This document shows, one piece after another, positions 25,399-32,761 of a stretch of DNA of 64,000 nucleotides. Numbering within the stretch: the first letter of the stretch is position 1; every line of letters starts with the position of its first letter. The notes beneath the pieces were generated by a model, which saw only the letters and a list, made by a program, of their open reading frames with translations, searched no databases and was not told where the DNA came from. The translations under genes and the position numbers were made by a program. Source of the DNA: Parapedobacter deserti (GTDB lineage: Bacteria; Bacteroidota; Bacteroidia; Sphingobacteriales; Sphingobacteriaceae); assembly GCF_042646065.1 (NCBI RefSeq), contig NZ_JBHRTA010000016.1, positions 194,520 to 258,519 on the forward strand, written 5' to 3'.

Positions 25399-26169
25399 AT
25401 GACAAAAAAGCATCTATTTGATCTGACAGGAAGGACCGCCTTGGTTACCGGCTGCAAACGGGGCATCGGCAAAGCCATTGCCGAAGCGCTGGCCGAAGCG
25501 GGCGCGGATATCATTGGGGTGTCGGCTTCCTTGGAACTGCAGAATAGTGAGGTGGCGAAGGCTGTGGTGGCAACCGGGCGCAGATTTTATGCCTATCAAG
25601 CTGATTTTGGCAATCGGGCGGCGGTATATGCGTTTATTGAACAAGTCAAGGCGGACCATCCGCGGATAGATATCCTGTTTAACAATGCGGGAACAATTTT
25701 GCGCAAACCAGCTACGGAGCATCCGGACGAATACTGGGACAAGGTGATTGAAATCAACCAAAACGCCCAGTTCGTGCTGACGCGCGAAATCGGTAAAGAC
25801 ATGGTGGCCCGGAGCTATGGGAAAATCATCTTCACCGCGTCGCTGCTAACGTTTCAGGGGGGTATCAATGTGCCGGGTTACGCAGCATCCAAAGGAGCTG
25901 TAGGCCAGCTCACCAAGGCCTTTGCTAATGAATGGGCGTCTAAGGGGGTAAACGTTAACGCCATTGCGCCGGGCTATATTTCAACGGATAACACTGAGGC
26001 ACTACGAAGCGATCCGGACCGAAGCCATTCGATTCTGGAGCGTATCCCGGCGGGCCGCTGGGGCGAGCCGGAAGATTTCAAGGGGCCTGCGGTGTTTTTG
26101 GCATCTGATGCGTCTAAATACGTGCATGGGACCATCCTTACCGTCGACGGTGGATGGATGGGACGGTAA
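25399..26169 (+). CDS. kduD: 2-dehydro-3-deoxy-D-gluconate 5-dehydrogenase KduD
   Basis: Short-chain dehydrogenase that reduces the KduI product to 2-keto-3-deoxygluconate, which then enters the KDG kinase/aldolase route. 256 residues. NAD-binding TGCKRGIGKAIAEALAEAGA (residues 17-36), NNAGTILRKPATEHPDEYWD (around 94-113, strongly KduD-like), catalytic Ser in TASLL and Tyr-x3-Lys in GYAASKGAVGQ (about 158-168), and the SDASKYVHGTILTVDGGWMGR end. It directly follows kduI. No polysaccharide lyase, KDG kinase or aldolase gene is present within the window. Confidence 0.95.
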   Translation: MTKKHLFDLTGRTALVTGCKRGIGKAIAEALAEAGADIIGVSASLELQNSEVAKAVVATGRRFYAYQADFGNRAAVYAFIEQVKADHPRIDILFNNAGTILRKPATEHPDEYWDKVIEINQNAQFVLTREIGKDMVARSYGKIIFTASLLTFQGGINVPGYAASKGAVGQLTKAFANEWASKGVNVNAIAPGYISTDNTEALRSDPDRSHSILERIPAGRWGEPEDFKGPAVFLASDASKYVHGTILTVDGGWMGR

Positions 26170-26192
26170 CTGGGTCGCGAGTGATCGGCGGC

Positions 26193-26771
26193 TTACTGAT
26201 ACAGGCCTTTGCTATCTATAAACTCGAATACATTGTCGGGGACGAAGTACCGGATGTTTTTCCCTTGTTTCACCGCGTTGCGGATAAAGGTGGAAGAGAA
26301 CTCCATGAGCGGCGTATCCGTGATTGTGACCGACGGATGTGCGGCCAGATCTTGCGGGACGTGGTAAGCCGGACGGGGATAAACATGGATGTGGTAGTCG
26401 CGCAAGATGATTTCATAATTCTTCCACTTGTGAAGCGAGGCGAGATTATCTGACCCCATGATGAGTACGAAAGATTTATCGGGATGTTTTTCACGGAGAT
26501 GGGCGAGTGTGTCAATGGTATACGACGGTTGGGGCAGGGAAAACTCGATGGTGCTGCTTCGGATGTTCTCAGCTTGTTCGATTGCAAGATTGACCATCTC
26601 CAGCCGGTCATACTGGCTGATCAGGCTGTCTTTCTTTTTTAAGGGGTTGTGCGGGGTGATGACTAGCCAAACTTCGGTTAAATCGGTGTAATTAGCCATG
26701 TAGTTGGCAATGATGAGATGGCCCGTGTGGATGGGATTGAACGAACCGAAAAACAATCCGATGCGCTTCAT
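26193..26771 (-). CDS. nadD: Nicotinate-nucleotide adenylyltransferase NadD
   Basis: Transfers AMP from ATP to nicotinate mononucleotide, making deamido-NAD. 192 residues with the nucleotidyltransferase signature GLFFGSFNPIHTGHLII (residues 5-21, HxGH type), WLVITPHNPLKKK, FVLIMGSDNLASLHKW and the second ATP motif SSTFIRNAVKQGK (about 164-176). It lies 9 bases downstream of gmk on the same strand, so it is the last gene of yicC-gmk-nadD. Together with nadA and nadB, this window holds three of the NAD synthesis genes at separate sites. Confidence 0.96.
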   Translation of the reverse strand: MKRIGLFFGSFNPIHTGHLIIANYMANYTDLTEVWLVITPHNPLKKKDSLISQYDRLEMVNLAIEQAENIRSSTIEFSLPQPSYTIDTLAHLREKHPDKSFVLIMGSDNLASLHKWKNYEIILRDYHIHVYPRPAYHVPQDLAAHPSVTITDTPLMEFSSTFIRNAVKQGKNIRYFVPDNVFEFIDSKGLYQ

Positions 26772-26780
26772 GGAAATAAT

Positions 26781-27353
26781 TTATGTGGTTGACAGAAAAT
26801 CCAACATCAGTTTTTCTGCGTCGGTGCAAGCCTTATACAGATCGTCGTTCTGGAGAACCACATCGAAGCGGTCAGCATATGCTAGTTCCTTCTCCGCTTT
26901 GACAATCCGTTCGGCCAGTTTATCCTCGCTGTCTGTTCCACGGCCACGCAACCGTTGGATCAGTGTTTCTATCGATGGGGGCTGTACAAAAATGGCCAAT
27001 GCTCGGTCGGCAAACTTGCGTTTGAGGTGAAGACCACCCTCCACGTCAATATCAAAGATGACATGCCTTCCCAACGACCATATGCGCTCCACCTCGGCCC
27101 GGAGAGTCCCATAGAACGTGCCGGAATAGACTTCTTCGAATTCGATAAACTCTTTCTTGGCGATACGGTGAAGAAATTCCTCTTTAGAGATGAAATAATA
27201 ATCCCGGCCGTCCACCTCGCCCTGGCGGGGCGCCCGCGTGCTGGCTGAAATGGAGAAGCTAATTTTATCGGGATGCTTTGCCAGCAGGTGTTTGACGATG
27301 GTCGTTTTGCCGGCACCAGAGGGCGCCGAGAATATGATGAGTTTTCCTTCCAT
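26781..27353 (-). CDS. gmk: Guanylate kinase Gmk
   Basis: Phosphorylates GMP to GDP with ATP. 190 residues; P-loop FSAPSGAGKTTIVKHLL (residues 8-24), GMP-binding SASTRAPRQGEVDGRDYYFIS (given in part; about 37-57), FIEFEEVYSGTFYGTL and the lid RLRGRGTDSEDKLAERI. The ATG at 27353 shares one base with the yicC stop (TAATG), indicating translational coupling, which is the conserved yicC-gmk order in many bacteria. Confidence 0.96.
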   Translation of the reverse strand: MEGKLIIFSAPSGAGKTTIVKHLLAKHPDKISFSISASTRAPRQGEVDGRDYYFISKEEFLHRIAKKEFIEFEEVYSGTFYGTLRAEVERIWSLGRHVIFDIDVEGGLHLKRKFADRALAIFVQPPSIETLIQRLRGRGTDSEDKLAERIVKAEKELAYADRFDVVLQNDDLYKACTDAEKLMLDFLSTT

Positions 27354-28228
27354 TACAGCACATTTAATAGCTGTTCTTTTACCTTTTCCAATTCTTCTTT
27401 CATCCGCACCACCACTTGCTGGATGCCAGCGTGGTTGGCTTTCGAGCCCAACGTGTTGATTTCACGCCCCATTTCCTGCGAGATGAAGCCGAGCTTTTTC
27501 CCGTTGGCATCGGCCGCCTCAAGCGCTTGGAGGAAATAGTTGCAGTGGCTGCGCAGGCGCACCTTTTCTTCGGTGATATCCAGCTTATCAATATAGAAGA
27601 CGAGCTCTTGTTCGAAGCGGTTCATATCGACGTTTTCCTTGCCGACAGTTTCGTCCATATATTGGCGTATTCGTTCGCGGATAAGCGGTATGCGATCGGT
27701 TTCGACTGTTTCCACTTCGCCGAGCAGGCGCAGGATTTCTGCGGACCGCGACGATAGATCCTGCCGGAGCACTTCGCCCTCGTCTTTGCGGAACAGATCG
27801 AGCTGGCCAACGGCTTCCTGAAAAGCGCCCATCAACAGGGCGGCTTCTTCTTCGTCGGCCTCCTCCTCGTAATGGCTGACGACCTCCGGCATATTCAGCG
27901 CGAGCTCGAAAAGGTTTCCCTTAGCGGTGCCCAATTCGACAGCTATGGCCTCGAGCTGCCGGTAGTAGTTTTTCAGCAATTCAGCATTGATTGTGGCTGC
28001 GGCTGCCGATTGATCGACATATTCGACATTGACCGTAATGTTTACTTTTCCGCGCTCGATAAGCCGCGAGCATTCACTACGGAGCGTAAGCTCCTTGTCG
28101 GAAAAAGCCTTGGGCAAACGCAGGTTGAGCTCCAGAAATTTTGAGTTCAATGACTTGATTTCAACGGTATACTTTACTTTCTGGTTACCTTTGGTGCCCA
28201 GGCCGTAGCCGGTCATGGATTTGATCAT
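27353..28228 (-). CDS. YicC-family endoribonuclease
   Basis: 291 residues from ATG 28228, which gives the universal YicC opening MIKSMTGYG. The upstream in-frame extension to 28324 is rejected because it would run through the promoter. Internal marks: LNSKFLELNLRLPKAFSDKE (around 25-44), RGKVNITV, and the C-terminal ISQEMGREINTLGSKANHAG with a final amphipathic helix. E. coli YicC is reported as an endoribonuclease linked to sRNA turnover; the family is widespread. The -7 box ends only three bases before the ATG, so the message should be leaderless. First gene of yicC-gmk-nadD. Confidence 0.93.
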   Translation of the reverse strand: MIKSMTGYGLGTKGNQKVKYTVEIKSLNSKFLELNLRLPKAFSDKELTLRSECSRLIERGKVNITVNVEYVDQSAAAATINAELLKNYYRQLEAIAVELGTAKGNLFELALNMPEVVSHYEEEADEEEAALLMGAFQEAVGQLDLFRKDEGEVLRQDLSSRSAEILRLLGEVETVETDRIPLIRERIRQYMDETVGKENVDMNRFEQELVFYIDKLDITEEKVRLRSHCNYFLQALEAADANGKKLGFISQEMGREINTLGSKANHAGIQQVVVRMKEELEKVKEQLLNVL

Positions 28229-28231
28229 GTG

Positions 28232-28239
28232 CAAAGGTA
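28232..28239 (-). promoter_or_regulatory. yicC promoter -7 box
   Basis: CAAAGGTA on the plus strand reads TACCTTTG on the minus strand, an exact -7 match, followed by CAC and the ATG at 28228. The transcript start should fall at the start codon. Confidence 0.75.
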
Positions 28240-28317
28240 ATAAATAGGTTTTAGGTTTGCGGACAATCGGGGTAGGAAAGGGGGACAATTGACGATTGAG
28301 AAGGGAATGCCGAGAAA

Positions 28318-28905
28318 TTACCAATCGTGTTTGGCAATAATGACACAGATGTATGACTGGTAGCGGCTACCGGACGGCACCCGTACAAAGCCGATACCAA
28401 CGTCGTTGAGTGAAGCGTTCCATTCGTCAAGGCCGAGCAGGTGCTTGCGATGTCCAAATCCCGGCGAATTTTTCCCTATAATCATGGATTTGATCCCGTC
28501 GACTGCCGACGGATGGTTGGCTCCGATAGATTCGAAATTGTTCGCGGCTTTTTGCTTCAGCCAATCGGGGTTAAGTGTATATCCCGCGCGGTTGATGTGG
28601 TAATTGGGACCGAACCCGTCGGGGTCAGTGTGGTCGAAGTAATCACGTCGCGCCATGTCCATGGCTCTTGCCTCTGCCACCTTAGCCAATGTACTGTTCC
28701 AGTGTAGAGGCGTTCTGGTGATGCCTTTGAGGCTGCTTATGCCAAGTTCTCGCTGGAACGCATCCGGGCGTTGGCGGATGTCATTGAGCAACGCAAAAGC
28801 CGCCTTGGCTTCACCGCGGTCTATGTGGGGGCGTCCAGTTGAATCATTGCGGACCGAAAAACAAGAGAGCAGGGCACATGCGGTAAAAAATAGGAGCAGT
28901 TTCAT
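28318..28905 (-). CDS. CAP/SCP-domain lipoprotein
   Basis: 195 residues from ATG 28905. A short signal peptide ends in a lipobox (ACALLSC, Cys at about 15), then a CAP domain: LLNDIRQRPDAFQRELG, LHWNSTLAKVAEARAMDMARRDYFDHTDP (in part), NFESIGAN, FGHRKHLLGLDEWNASLNDVGIGFV and YQSYICVIIAKHDW. CAP proteins are secreted and bind lipids or act in the envelope; bacterial roles are mostly unknown. The HTDP and GHRKHLLG histidines match the metal-site pair of the fold. Third gene of dnaN-dedA-CAP, 28 bases after dedA. The TTG-started extension to 28920 is unlikely. Confidence 0.87.
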   Translation of the reverse strand: MKLLLFFTACALLSCFSVRNDSTGRPHIDRGEAKAAFALLNDIRQRPDAFQRELGISSLKGITRTPLHWNSTLAKVAEARAMDMARRDYFDHTDPDGFGPNYHINRAGYTLNPDWLKQKAANNFESIGANHPSAVDGIKSMIIGKNSPGFGHRKHLLGLDEWNASLNDVGIGFVRVPSGSRYQSYICVIIAKHDW

Positions 28906-28933
28906 GGACGCGTTTGCCAAGGCAGTGCAAGGA

Positions 28934-29587
28934 TTATGCCGCTTTCTTAAATTTCTCTCTCGCCACTTCGACGATAATCGGCACGATAGAGAGAAAGATA
29001 ATTAACAATATCACTTTGGAAAAATTATCCCTTACGATGGGAATGTTCCCAAGAAAGTAGCCGGCCAGGGTAATGCCCACGACCCACAGGACAGCCCCTA
29101 CAACGTTGTAGGTTAAAAAAGTTCCGTAGTGCATCCGCCCAATCCCGCCAACAAAGGGCGCAAGCGTCCGGACGATCGGCACGAAGCGGGCAATTACAAT
29201 GGTCTTACTGCCGTATTTTGCATAAAACGATTGTGTTTTTTCAATTTGCTCGTTCTTCACGATTTGTTTACCGAAAAGTTTGAGACGGGTGACCCGCATC
29301 CCGAAGTGTTTTCCAATGGAGTAGTTCAGGGAATCTCCTGCGATTGCTGCGATCAATAAGAGAAGGATCATCACCCAGACATTCAGATCATTTGGTTGCG
29401 CCGCAAGCATTCCGGCTGCGAAAAGCAGGGAATCGCCTGGAAGAAAGGGCATGACCACCACACCCGTTTCAATAAAAATAATTAGGAATAGGATGAGGTA
29501 TGTCCACGTTTTGTAATCGTTGACGATTTCGACCAGGTGTTGGTCGATGTGGAGAATAAAATCGATAAGCGACGAGATTAGCTCCAA
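28934..29587 (-). CDS. DedA family membrane protein
   Basis: 217-residue integral membrane protein. Family motifs: TGVVVMPFLPGDSLLFAAGM (about residues 42-61), GDSLNYSIGKHFG (around 85-97) and the RFVPIVRTLAPFVGGIGRMHY segment (given in part, about 134-153) with the conserved arginines. DedA proteins include flippases for undecaprenyl phosphate and phosphatidylethanolamine and help to keep the proton motive force. Several predicted membrane helices and a basic C-terminus. It follows dnaN after 4 bases, so it is expressed with a replication gene; no functional link is evident. Confidence 0.93.
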   Translation of the reverse strand: MELISSLIDFILHIDQHLVEIVNDYKTWTYLILFLIIFIETGVVVMPFLPGDSLLFAAGMLAAQPNDLNVWVMILLLLIAAIAGDSLNYSIGKHFGMRVTRLKLFGKQIVKNEQIEKTQSFYAKYGSKTIVIARFVPIVRTLAPFVGGIGRMHYGTFLTYNVVGAVLWVVGITLAGYFLGNIPIVRDNFSKVILLIIFLSIVPIIVEVAREKFKKAA

Positions 29588-29591
29588 AGCC

Positions 29592-30716
29592 TTAACCCAA
29601 ATTGTTCAACATAACGGGCATCACCAACATCAGGATGTCCTCGCTTTTCTCCGGGGTAGCCGGAAGCAGTAGGCCTGCACGATTTGGCGTGCTCATCTCG
29701 ATGACCACTTCTTCACTATCCAGGTTAGTTAGCATTTCTACCAGAAATTTTGCATTGAACCCGATTTCCATGTCGTCTCCCTCGAACTGGCAGCTGAGCC
29801 GTTCGTGCGCCTCATTGGAGAAATCGAGGTCTTCAGCGGAAATGTTCAGCTCGCTTCCCGAAATCTTTAGCCGCACTTGGTGGGTAGTCTTATTGGCGAA
29901 AATAACCACTCGGCGCAGTGAATTCAGGAATGTCTGCCGATCAAGAGTCAGCTTGTTCGGATTTACTTTTGGGATAACAGCTTCGTAGTCAGGATAGCGT
30001 TCATCAATCAACCGGCAGATGAGGTGTATACTGGCAAATTTAAAAAATGCGTTGGTGCTATTGTATTCCATGGAGACGCTGGCGTCTTCTGCGGGCAAAG
30101 ATGATTTCAGCAGCGACAGTGCCTTCTTCGGTAGGATGAGCGACGCTGGTTTGGGGCTTCCGATGTCATTGCGCCGGTAGCGAACCAACTTGTGCGCATC
30201 AGTGGCGACAAATGTCACAGACTGTTCGGCCAGCTGTACCAATACACCAGACATTGCGGGGCGTAGCTCGTCATTGCTCACCGCAAATATCGTTTTGTTG
30301 ATTGCCTCTGCCAGCACAGACGCGGGGACGGTTACCGAGGACGCGTTGTCGACCACCGGGATTTTCGGAAAGTCGTCTGCATTTTCCCCGCTGAGTTTGT
30401 ACTTGCCGTCTCCGGCGCTTATTTCAATCGCCATCGTTTGGATGTCAACGGAAAAAGCTACCGGTTGGTCAGGAAGCGTTTTTAACGTTTCGATCAATAT
30501 CTTCGACGGCATAGCTACACGGCCTTCCTCTTTGGCCTCTATGGGCAACGAGGTGACCATGCTGGTTTGTAAATCCGTGGCTGAAATGGTGAGAATATTG
30601 TTTTTGATTTCAAACAGGAAATTTTCCAGTATCGGAAGCACGGTGCTGCTGCTCGACGCACCGCTGACGGCCTGTAACTGCTTTAATAATATCGACGTAG
30701 AAACAATGAACCTCAT
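29592..30716 (-). CDS. dnaN: DNA polymerase III subunit beta (sliding clamp)
   Basis: 374-residue processivity clamp. The three-domain repeat is recognisable: domain 1 starts MRFIVSTSILLKQLQAVSGA, domain 2 contains TIFAVSNDELRPAMSGVLVQ and ATDAHKLVRYR, and domain 3 begins NKLTLDRQTFLNSLRRVVIFANKTTHQVRL (written in part), ending with the clamp's ILMLVMPVMLN. It encircles DNA and holds polymerase III and repair proteins. It is not next to dnaA here, as is common in Bacteroidota. dedA follows after 4 bases. A one-mismatch box (TATCATTG) lies 34 bases before the ATG. Confidence 0.97.
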   Translation of the reverse strand: MRFIVSTSILLKQLQAVSGASSSSTVLPILENFLFEIKNNILTISATDLQTSMVTSLPIEAKEEGRVAMPSKILIETLKTLPDQPVAFSVDIQTMAIEISAGDGKYKLSGENADDFPKIPVVDNASSVTVPASVLAEAINKTIFAVSNDELRPAMSGVLVQLAEQSVTFVATDAHKLVRYRRNDIGSPKPASLILPKKALSLLKSSLPAEDASVSMEYNSTNAFFKFASIHLICRLIDERYPDYEAVIPKVNPNKLTLDRQTFLNSLRRVVIFANKTTHQVRLKISGSELNISAEDLDFSNEAHERLSCQFEGDDMEIGFNAKFLVEMLTNLDSEEVVIEMSTPNRAGLLLPATPEKSEDILMLVMPVMLNNLG

Positions 30717-30846
30717 GGCTGAATAATCTTCCGTGCAATGATAAGGAAAAGATTTGTATTCGGAAAATGAGATTGTGATTTACGCATAACTAAACAAAAC
30801 AGGAGTGTTGTTGTTGGTTTATTACAAGGACCAAAGAATTAGTGTT

Positions 30847-31053
30847 ATGGAAACCAATAACAGTCATCGGAGAGATCAAGAAGGGAATATAGAAGCGGAA
30901 GACAACTATGCGGCACACCAAGACGATCCGGCCCCTTCACCGGAGGCAATAAAAGAGCCCAATGATCGGTCGGCGAGTTTTACCATCTGGGTGGCGGTGT
31001 TTATTGCCATCGCCATATTGGGAGTCATCTATTTGATTTATATTTTCGCGTAA
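30847..31053 (+). CDS. Small single-pass membrane protein, unknown function
   Basis: 68 residues from ATG 30847: a hydrophilic acidic N-terminal two-thirds (METNNSHRRDQEGNIEAEDN) and one C-terminal membrane helix (ASFTIWVAVFIAIAILGVIY, then LIYIFA). This looks like a tail-anchored or type II small membrane protein. A longer frame from 30805 begins with non-ATG and is less likely. It sits alone between divergent dnaN and ruvX. I do not recognise the family. Confidence 0.6.
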   Translation: METNNSHRRDQEGNIEAEDNYAAHQDDPAPSPEAIKEPNDRSASFTIWVAVFIAIAILGVIYLIYIFA

Positions 31054-31104
31054 TGTTTTCTGACTACCGTCGGCTGCCTGTGCCGGCGGAACACATTTTT
31101 AGTG

Positions 31105-31112
31105 TACCTTTG
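31105..31112 (+). promoter_or_regulatory. ruvX promoter -7 box
   Basis: TACCTTTG, exact -7 match, ends four bases before the ruvX ATG at 31117. A GTG start proposed by simple ORF extension (31102) would lie upstream of this box, so it is excluded. Confidence 0.75.
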
Positions 31113-31116
31113 CCTA

Positions 31117-31539
31117 ATGATGCGTGTTATGGCGTTTGATTATGGAACTAAGCGGGTCGGCATTGCCGTGACCGACCCGCTGCAACTAATCGCAACAGCG
31201 CTTGATACGGTACACGCCAAGGATGTGCTGGACTATGTAAAGGCGTACCTAGCACGCGAAACCGTGTCAACTTTTGTGGTAGGCATGCCTCGACAGATGG
31301 ATGGCACCGACTCCCAATCGGCGCCGCATGTAAAAGGTTTCATACGGTCATTGCGGCGGACATTCCCAGGCACTCCCATCGAAACCATCGATGAGCGGTT
31401 TACTTCCAAGATGGCGTCTGCAAGTATTTCCCAAAGTGGAATGCCCAGGAAAAAGCGGCAGGAGAAAGGGCTGATTGACAGCGTTTCGGCAGTGCTTATC
31501 CTGCAATCATTTCTAGAGAAGCGCGCGTTTCAGGGGTAA
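31117..31539 (+). CDS. ruvX: Holliday junction resolvase RuvX / YqgF
   Basis: RNase H-fold nuclease of 140 residues. MAFDYGTKRVGIAVTDPL (starting about residue 4) carries the first catalytic Asp, TFVVGMPRQMDGTDSQSAPHV the second acidic region, and IETIDERFTSKMAS plus the C-terminal KGLIDSVSAVLILQSFL the last acidic residues. Members act in rRNA 16S 5' processing and are proposed resolvases. Start ATG 31117 (or 31120) chosen because the promoter box ends at 31112; the transcript should be leaderless. ybeY, also an rRNA-processing gene, follows with its own promoter. Confidence 0.94.
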   Translation: MMRVMAFDYGTKRVGIAVTDPLQLIATALDTVHAKDVLDYVKAYLARETVSTFVVGMPRQMDGTDSQSAPHVKGFIRSLRRTFPGTPIETIDERFTSKMASASISQSGMPRKKRQEKGLIDSVSAVLILQSFLEKRAFQG

Positions 31540-31544
31540 ATTTT

Positions 31545-31552
31545 TACCTTTG
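31545..31552 (+). promoter_or_regulatory. ybeY promoter -7 box
   Basis: TACCTTTG, exact match, 16 bases before the ybeY ATG at 31569, in the 29-base gap after ruvX. Confidence 0.65.
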
Positions 31553-31568
31553 GCATCATCGAGATACC

Positions 31569-31997
31569 ATGCGTAACATTCACTTCTTCTCAGAGGATAC
31601 AGATTTTCAACTCAAGCAAAAGGGGGCCGTAAGGCATTGGCTCTCAAATTCTGTGGTAGCCGAAGGCTTCCGGACCGGTGAGATCAATATCATTTTTTGC
31701 AGTGATCCCTACTTGTTAGACATCAACAAACAATACCTAAAGCACGACACGTATACCGACATTGTAACGTTCGACAGCAGTGAAAAAGAAAACGTTGTTG
31801 CAGGGGATATTTTCATCAGTGTCGACCGTATACGCGAAAATGCTGCTAAGTTTGGGGTGCCCGAACGAGACGAGCTGCACCGGGTGATCATCCATGGTAT
31901 CCTTCACCTTTGTGGATACCGTGACAAGAAGAAAGCGGATAAATTGCAGATGACGGAAAAAGAGGACTTCTACCTTGCCAAGCGGGTGTTTGTGTAA
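31569..31997 (+). CDS. ybeY: rRNA maturation RNase YbeY
   Basis: 142-residue metallo-endoribonuclease for 16S rRNA 3' maturation and 70S quality control. The catalytic region IIHGILHLCGYRDKKKADK (about residues 103-121) has the first two metal-binding histidines of HGxLHLxGYDH, but the third His position reads Asp-Lys (GYRDK). This variant appears typical of Bacteroidota members as I recall them, so it may not mean loss of function. Upstream YTDIVTFDSSEKENVVAGDI is the family substrate strand. It follows ruvX after 29 bases with its own -7 box. Confidence 0.93.
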   Translation: MRNIHFFSEDTDFQLKQKGAVRHWLSNSVVAEGFRTGEINIIFCSDPYLLDINKQYLKHDTYTDIVTFDSSEKENVVAGDIFISVDRIRENAAKFGVPERDELHRVIIHGILHLCGYRDKKKADKLQMTEKEDFYLAKRVFV

Positions 31998-32131
31998 CCT
32001 CGCTTTCGCATCCACGTATCGTAACATGATCCTGTGCATCGGCGGAACACATGCATCCAAGTTAGCATTTTCGGCTAAACAAAGTAGTAAACTAAGAAAC
32101 GGTTTTGCCTCAAACCCCTTTGCCCTAAGAT

Positions 32132-32163
32132 GCTTAACGGGTTCTTTTGCGATCCCGTTAAGC
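32132..32163. terminator. Inverted repeat between convergent ybeY and ndk
   Basis: GCTTAACGGG (32132-32141) and CCCGTTAAGC (32154-32163) form a perfect 10-bp stem with a 12-base loop in the 231-base gap between the convergent ends of ybeY and ndk. No T-tract follows on either strand, so it is probably a bidirectional stop or mRNA-end stabiliser. The rest of the gap (31998-32228) holds no credible gene. Confidence 0.5.
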
Positions 32164-32228
32164 CGAAGTACATATTTCAATAATTCAATGAGCCGACTGA
32201 AGGCCGCTTCGGGGTAAGACCCTAGGCG

Positions 32229-32654
32229 TTAAAACCGTTCGAATTCGGAAAAGAAGAAGCTGCCTTCAATTTCCGCGTTCTCGTCAGAGTCAGAGCCATG
32301 TACGGCATTGGCTTCAATGGACTTCGCGTATTTATTACGGATAGTTCCAGGTTCGGCCTTCGCAGGGTCGGTGGCCCCGATAAGCTTACGGAATTCCTCA
32401 ACGGCATTTTCTTTTTCAAGGATGGCGGCCACGATCGGACCAGAGGTCATAAAGTCTACCAGCTCACCGTAAAACGGGCGCTCTTTGTGTACTGCATAGA
32501 ACGCCCCGGCGGTTTCCCGGGTCAGGCGAATGTATTTCATTGCAACGAGCTTAAACCCCCCAGCAATGATATCGTTCAGAATCGCTCCGGTGTGGCCATT
32601 GCATACCGCGTCGGGCTTGATCATGGTGAAAGTTTTGTTTGTCGTTCTTGCCAT
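32229..32654 (-). CDS. ndk: Nucleoside-diphosphate kinase Ndk
   Basis: Transfers the gamma-phosphate of ATP to nucleoside diphosphates through a phospho-histidine. 141 residues from ATG 32654: NKTFTMIKPDAV (residues 5-16), ERPFYGELVDFMTSGP, GATDPAKAEPGTIR and the active-site NAVHGSDSDENAEIE (His about 119). Length is standard. The 61-codon in-frame extension to 32837 is rejected because it crosses the promoter and the neighbouring gene. The -7 box ends 15 bases before the ATG. Divergent from a serine hydrolase gene with a GC-rich palindrome between. Confidence 0.97.
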   Translation of the reverse strand: MARTTNKTFTMIKPDAVCNGHTGAILNDIIAGGFKLVAMKYIRLTRETAGAFYAVHKERPFYGELVDFMTSGPIVAAILEKENAVEEFRKLIGATDPAKAEPGTIRNKYAKSIEANAVHGSDSDENAEIEGSFFFSEFERF

Positions 32655-32669
32655 TTGGAAAAATTTGCG

Positions 32670-32701
32670 CAAAGGTAGGTATATTGCATTGCTTATGCAA
32701 G
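32670..32701 (-). promoter_or_regulatory. ndk promoter
   Basis: On the minus strand: CTTG (32701-32698), 20 bases, TACCTTTG (32677-32670). -7 exact, -33 one mismatch; 15-base leader to the ndk ATG. Confidence 0.75.
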
Positions 32702-32704
32702 ATG

Positions 32705-32725
32705 CGAGCGGCCGCTGGCCGCTCG
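32705..32725. repeat. GC-rich palindrome between ndk and serine hydrolase
   Basis: CGAGCGGCC (32705-32713), GCT, GGCCGCTCG (32717-32725): a perfect 9-bp inverted repeat with a 3-base centre. It lies just upstream of the ndk -33 element and about 25 bases upstream of the serine hydrolase -7 box, a position suited to an operator or a block to divergent transcription. No T-tract follows. Binding protein unknown. Confidence 0.55.
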
Positions 32726-32761
32726 AGCAATGACAGTCAAAAATATGATTATATTTACACC

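Noticed and set aside
31084..32052. 13-bp direct repeat CGGCGGAACACAT at about 31084 and 32040
   Set aside because: Short, two copies only, in unrelated spacers; chance cannot be excluded.
31975..32217. 80-codon frame between ybeY and ndk
   Set aside because: It begins inside ybeY, has no domain and covers the hairpin between convergent genes.
32639..32761. N-terminal extensions of ndk (to 32837) and of the serine hydrolase (from 32639)
   Set aside because: They overlap each other and the promoters; both proteins have standard starts further in.
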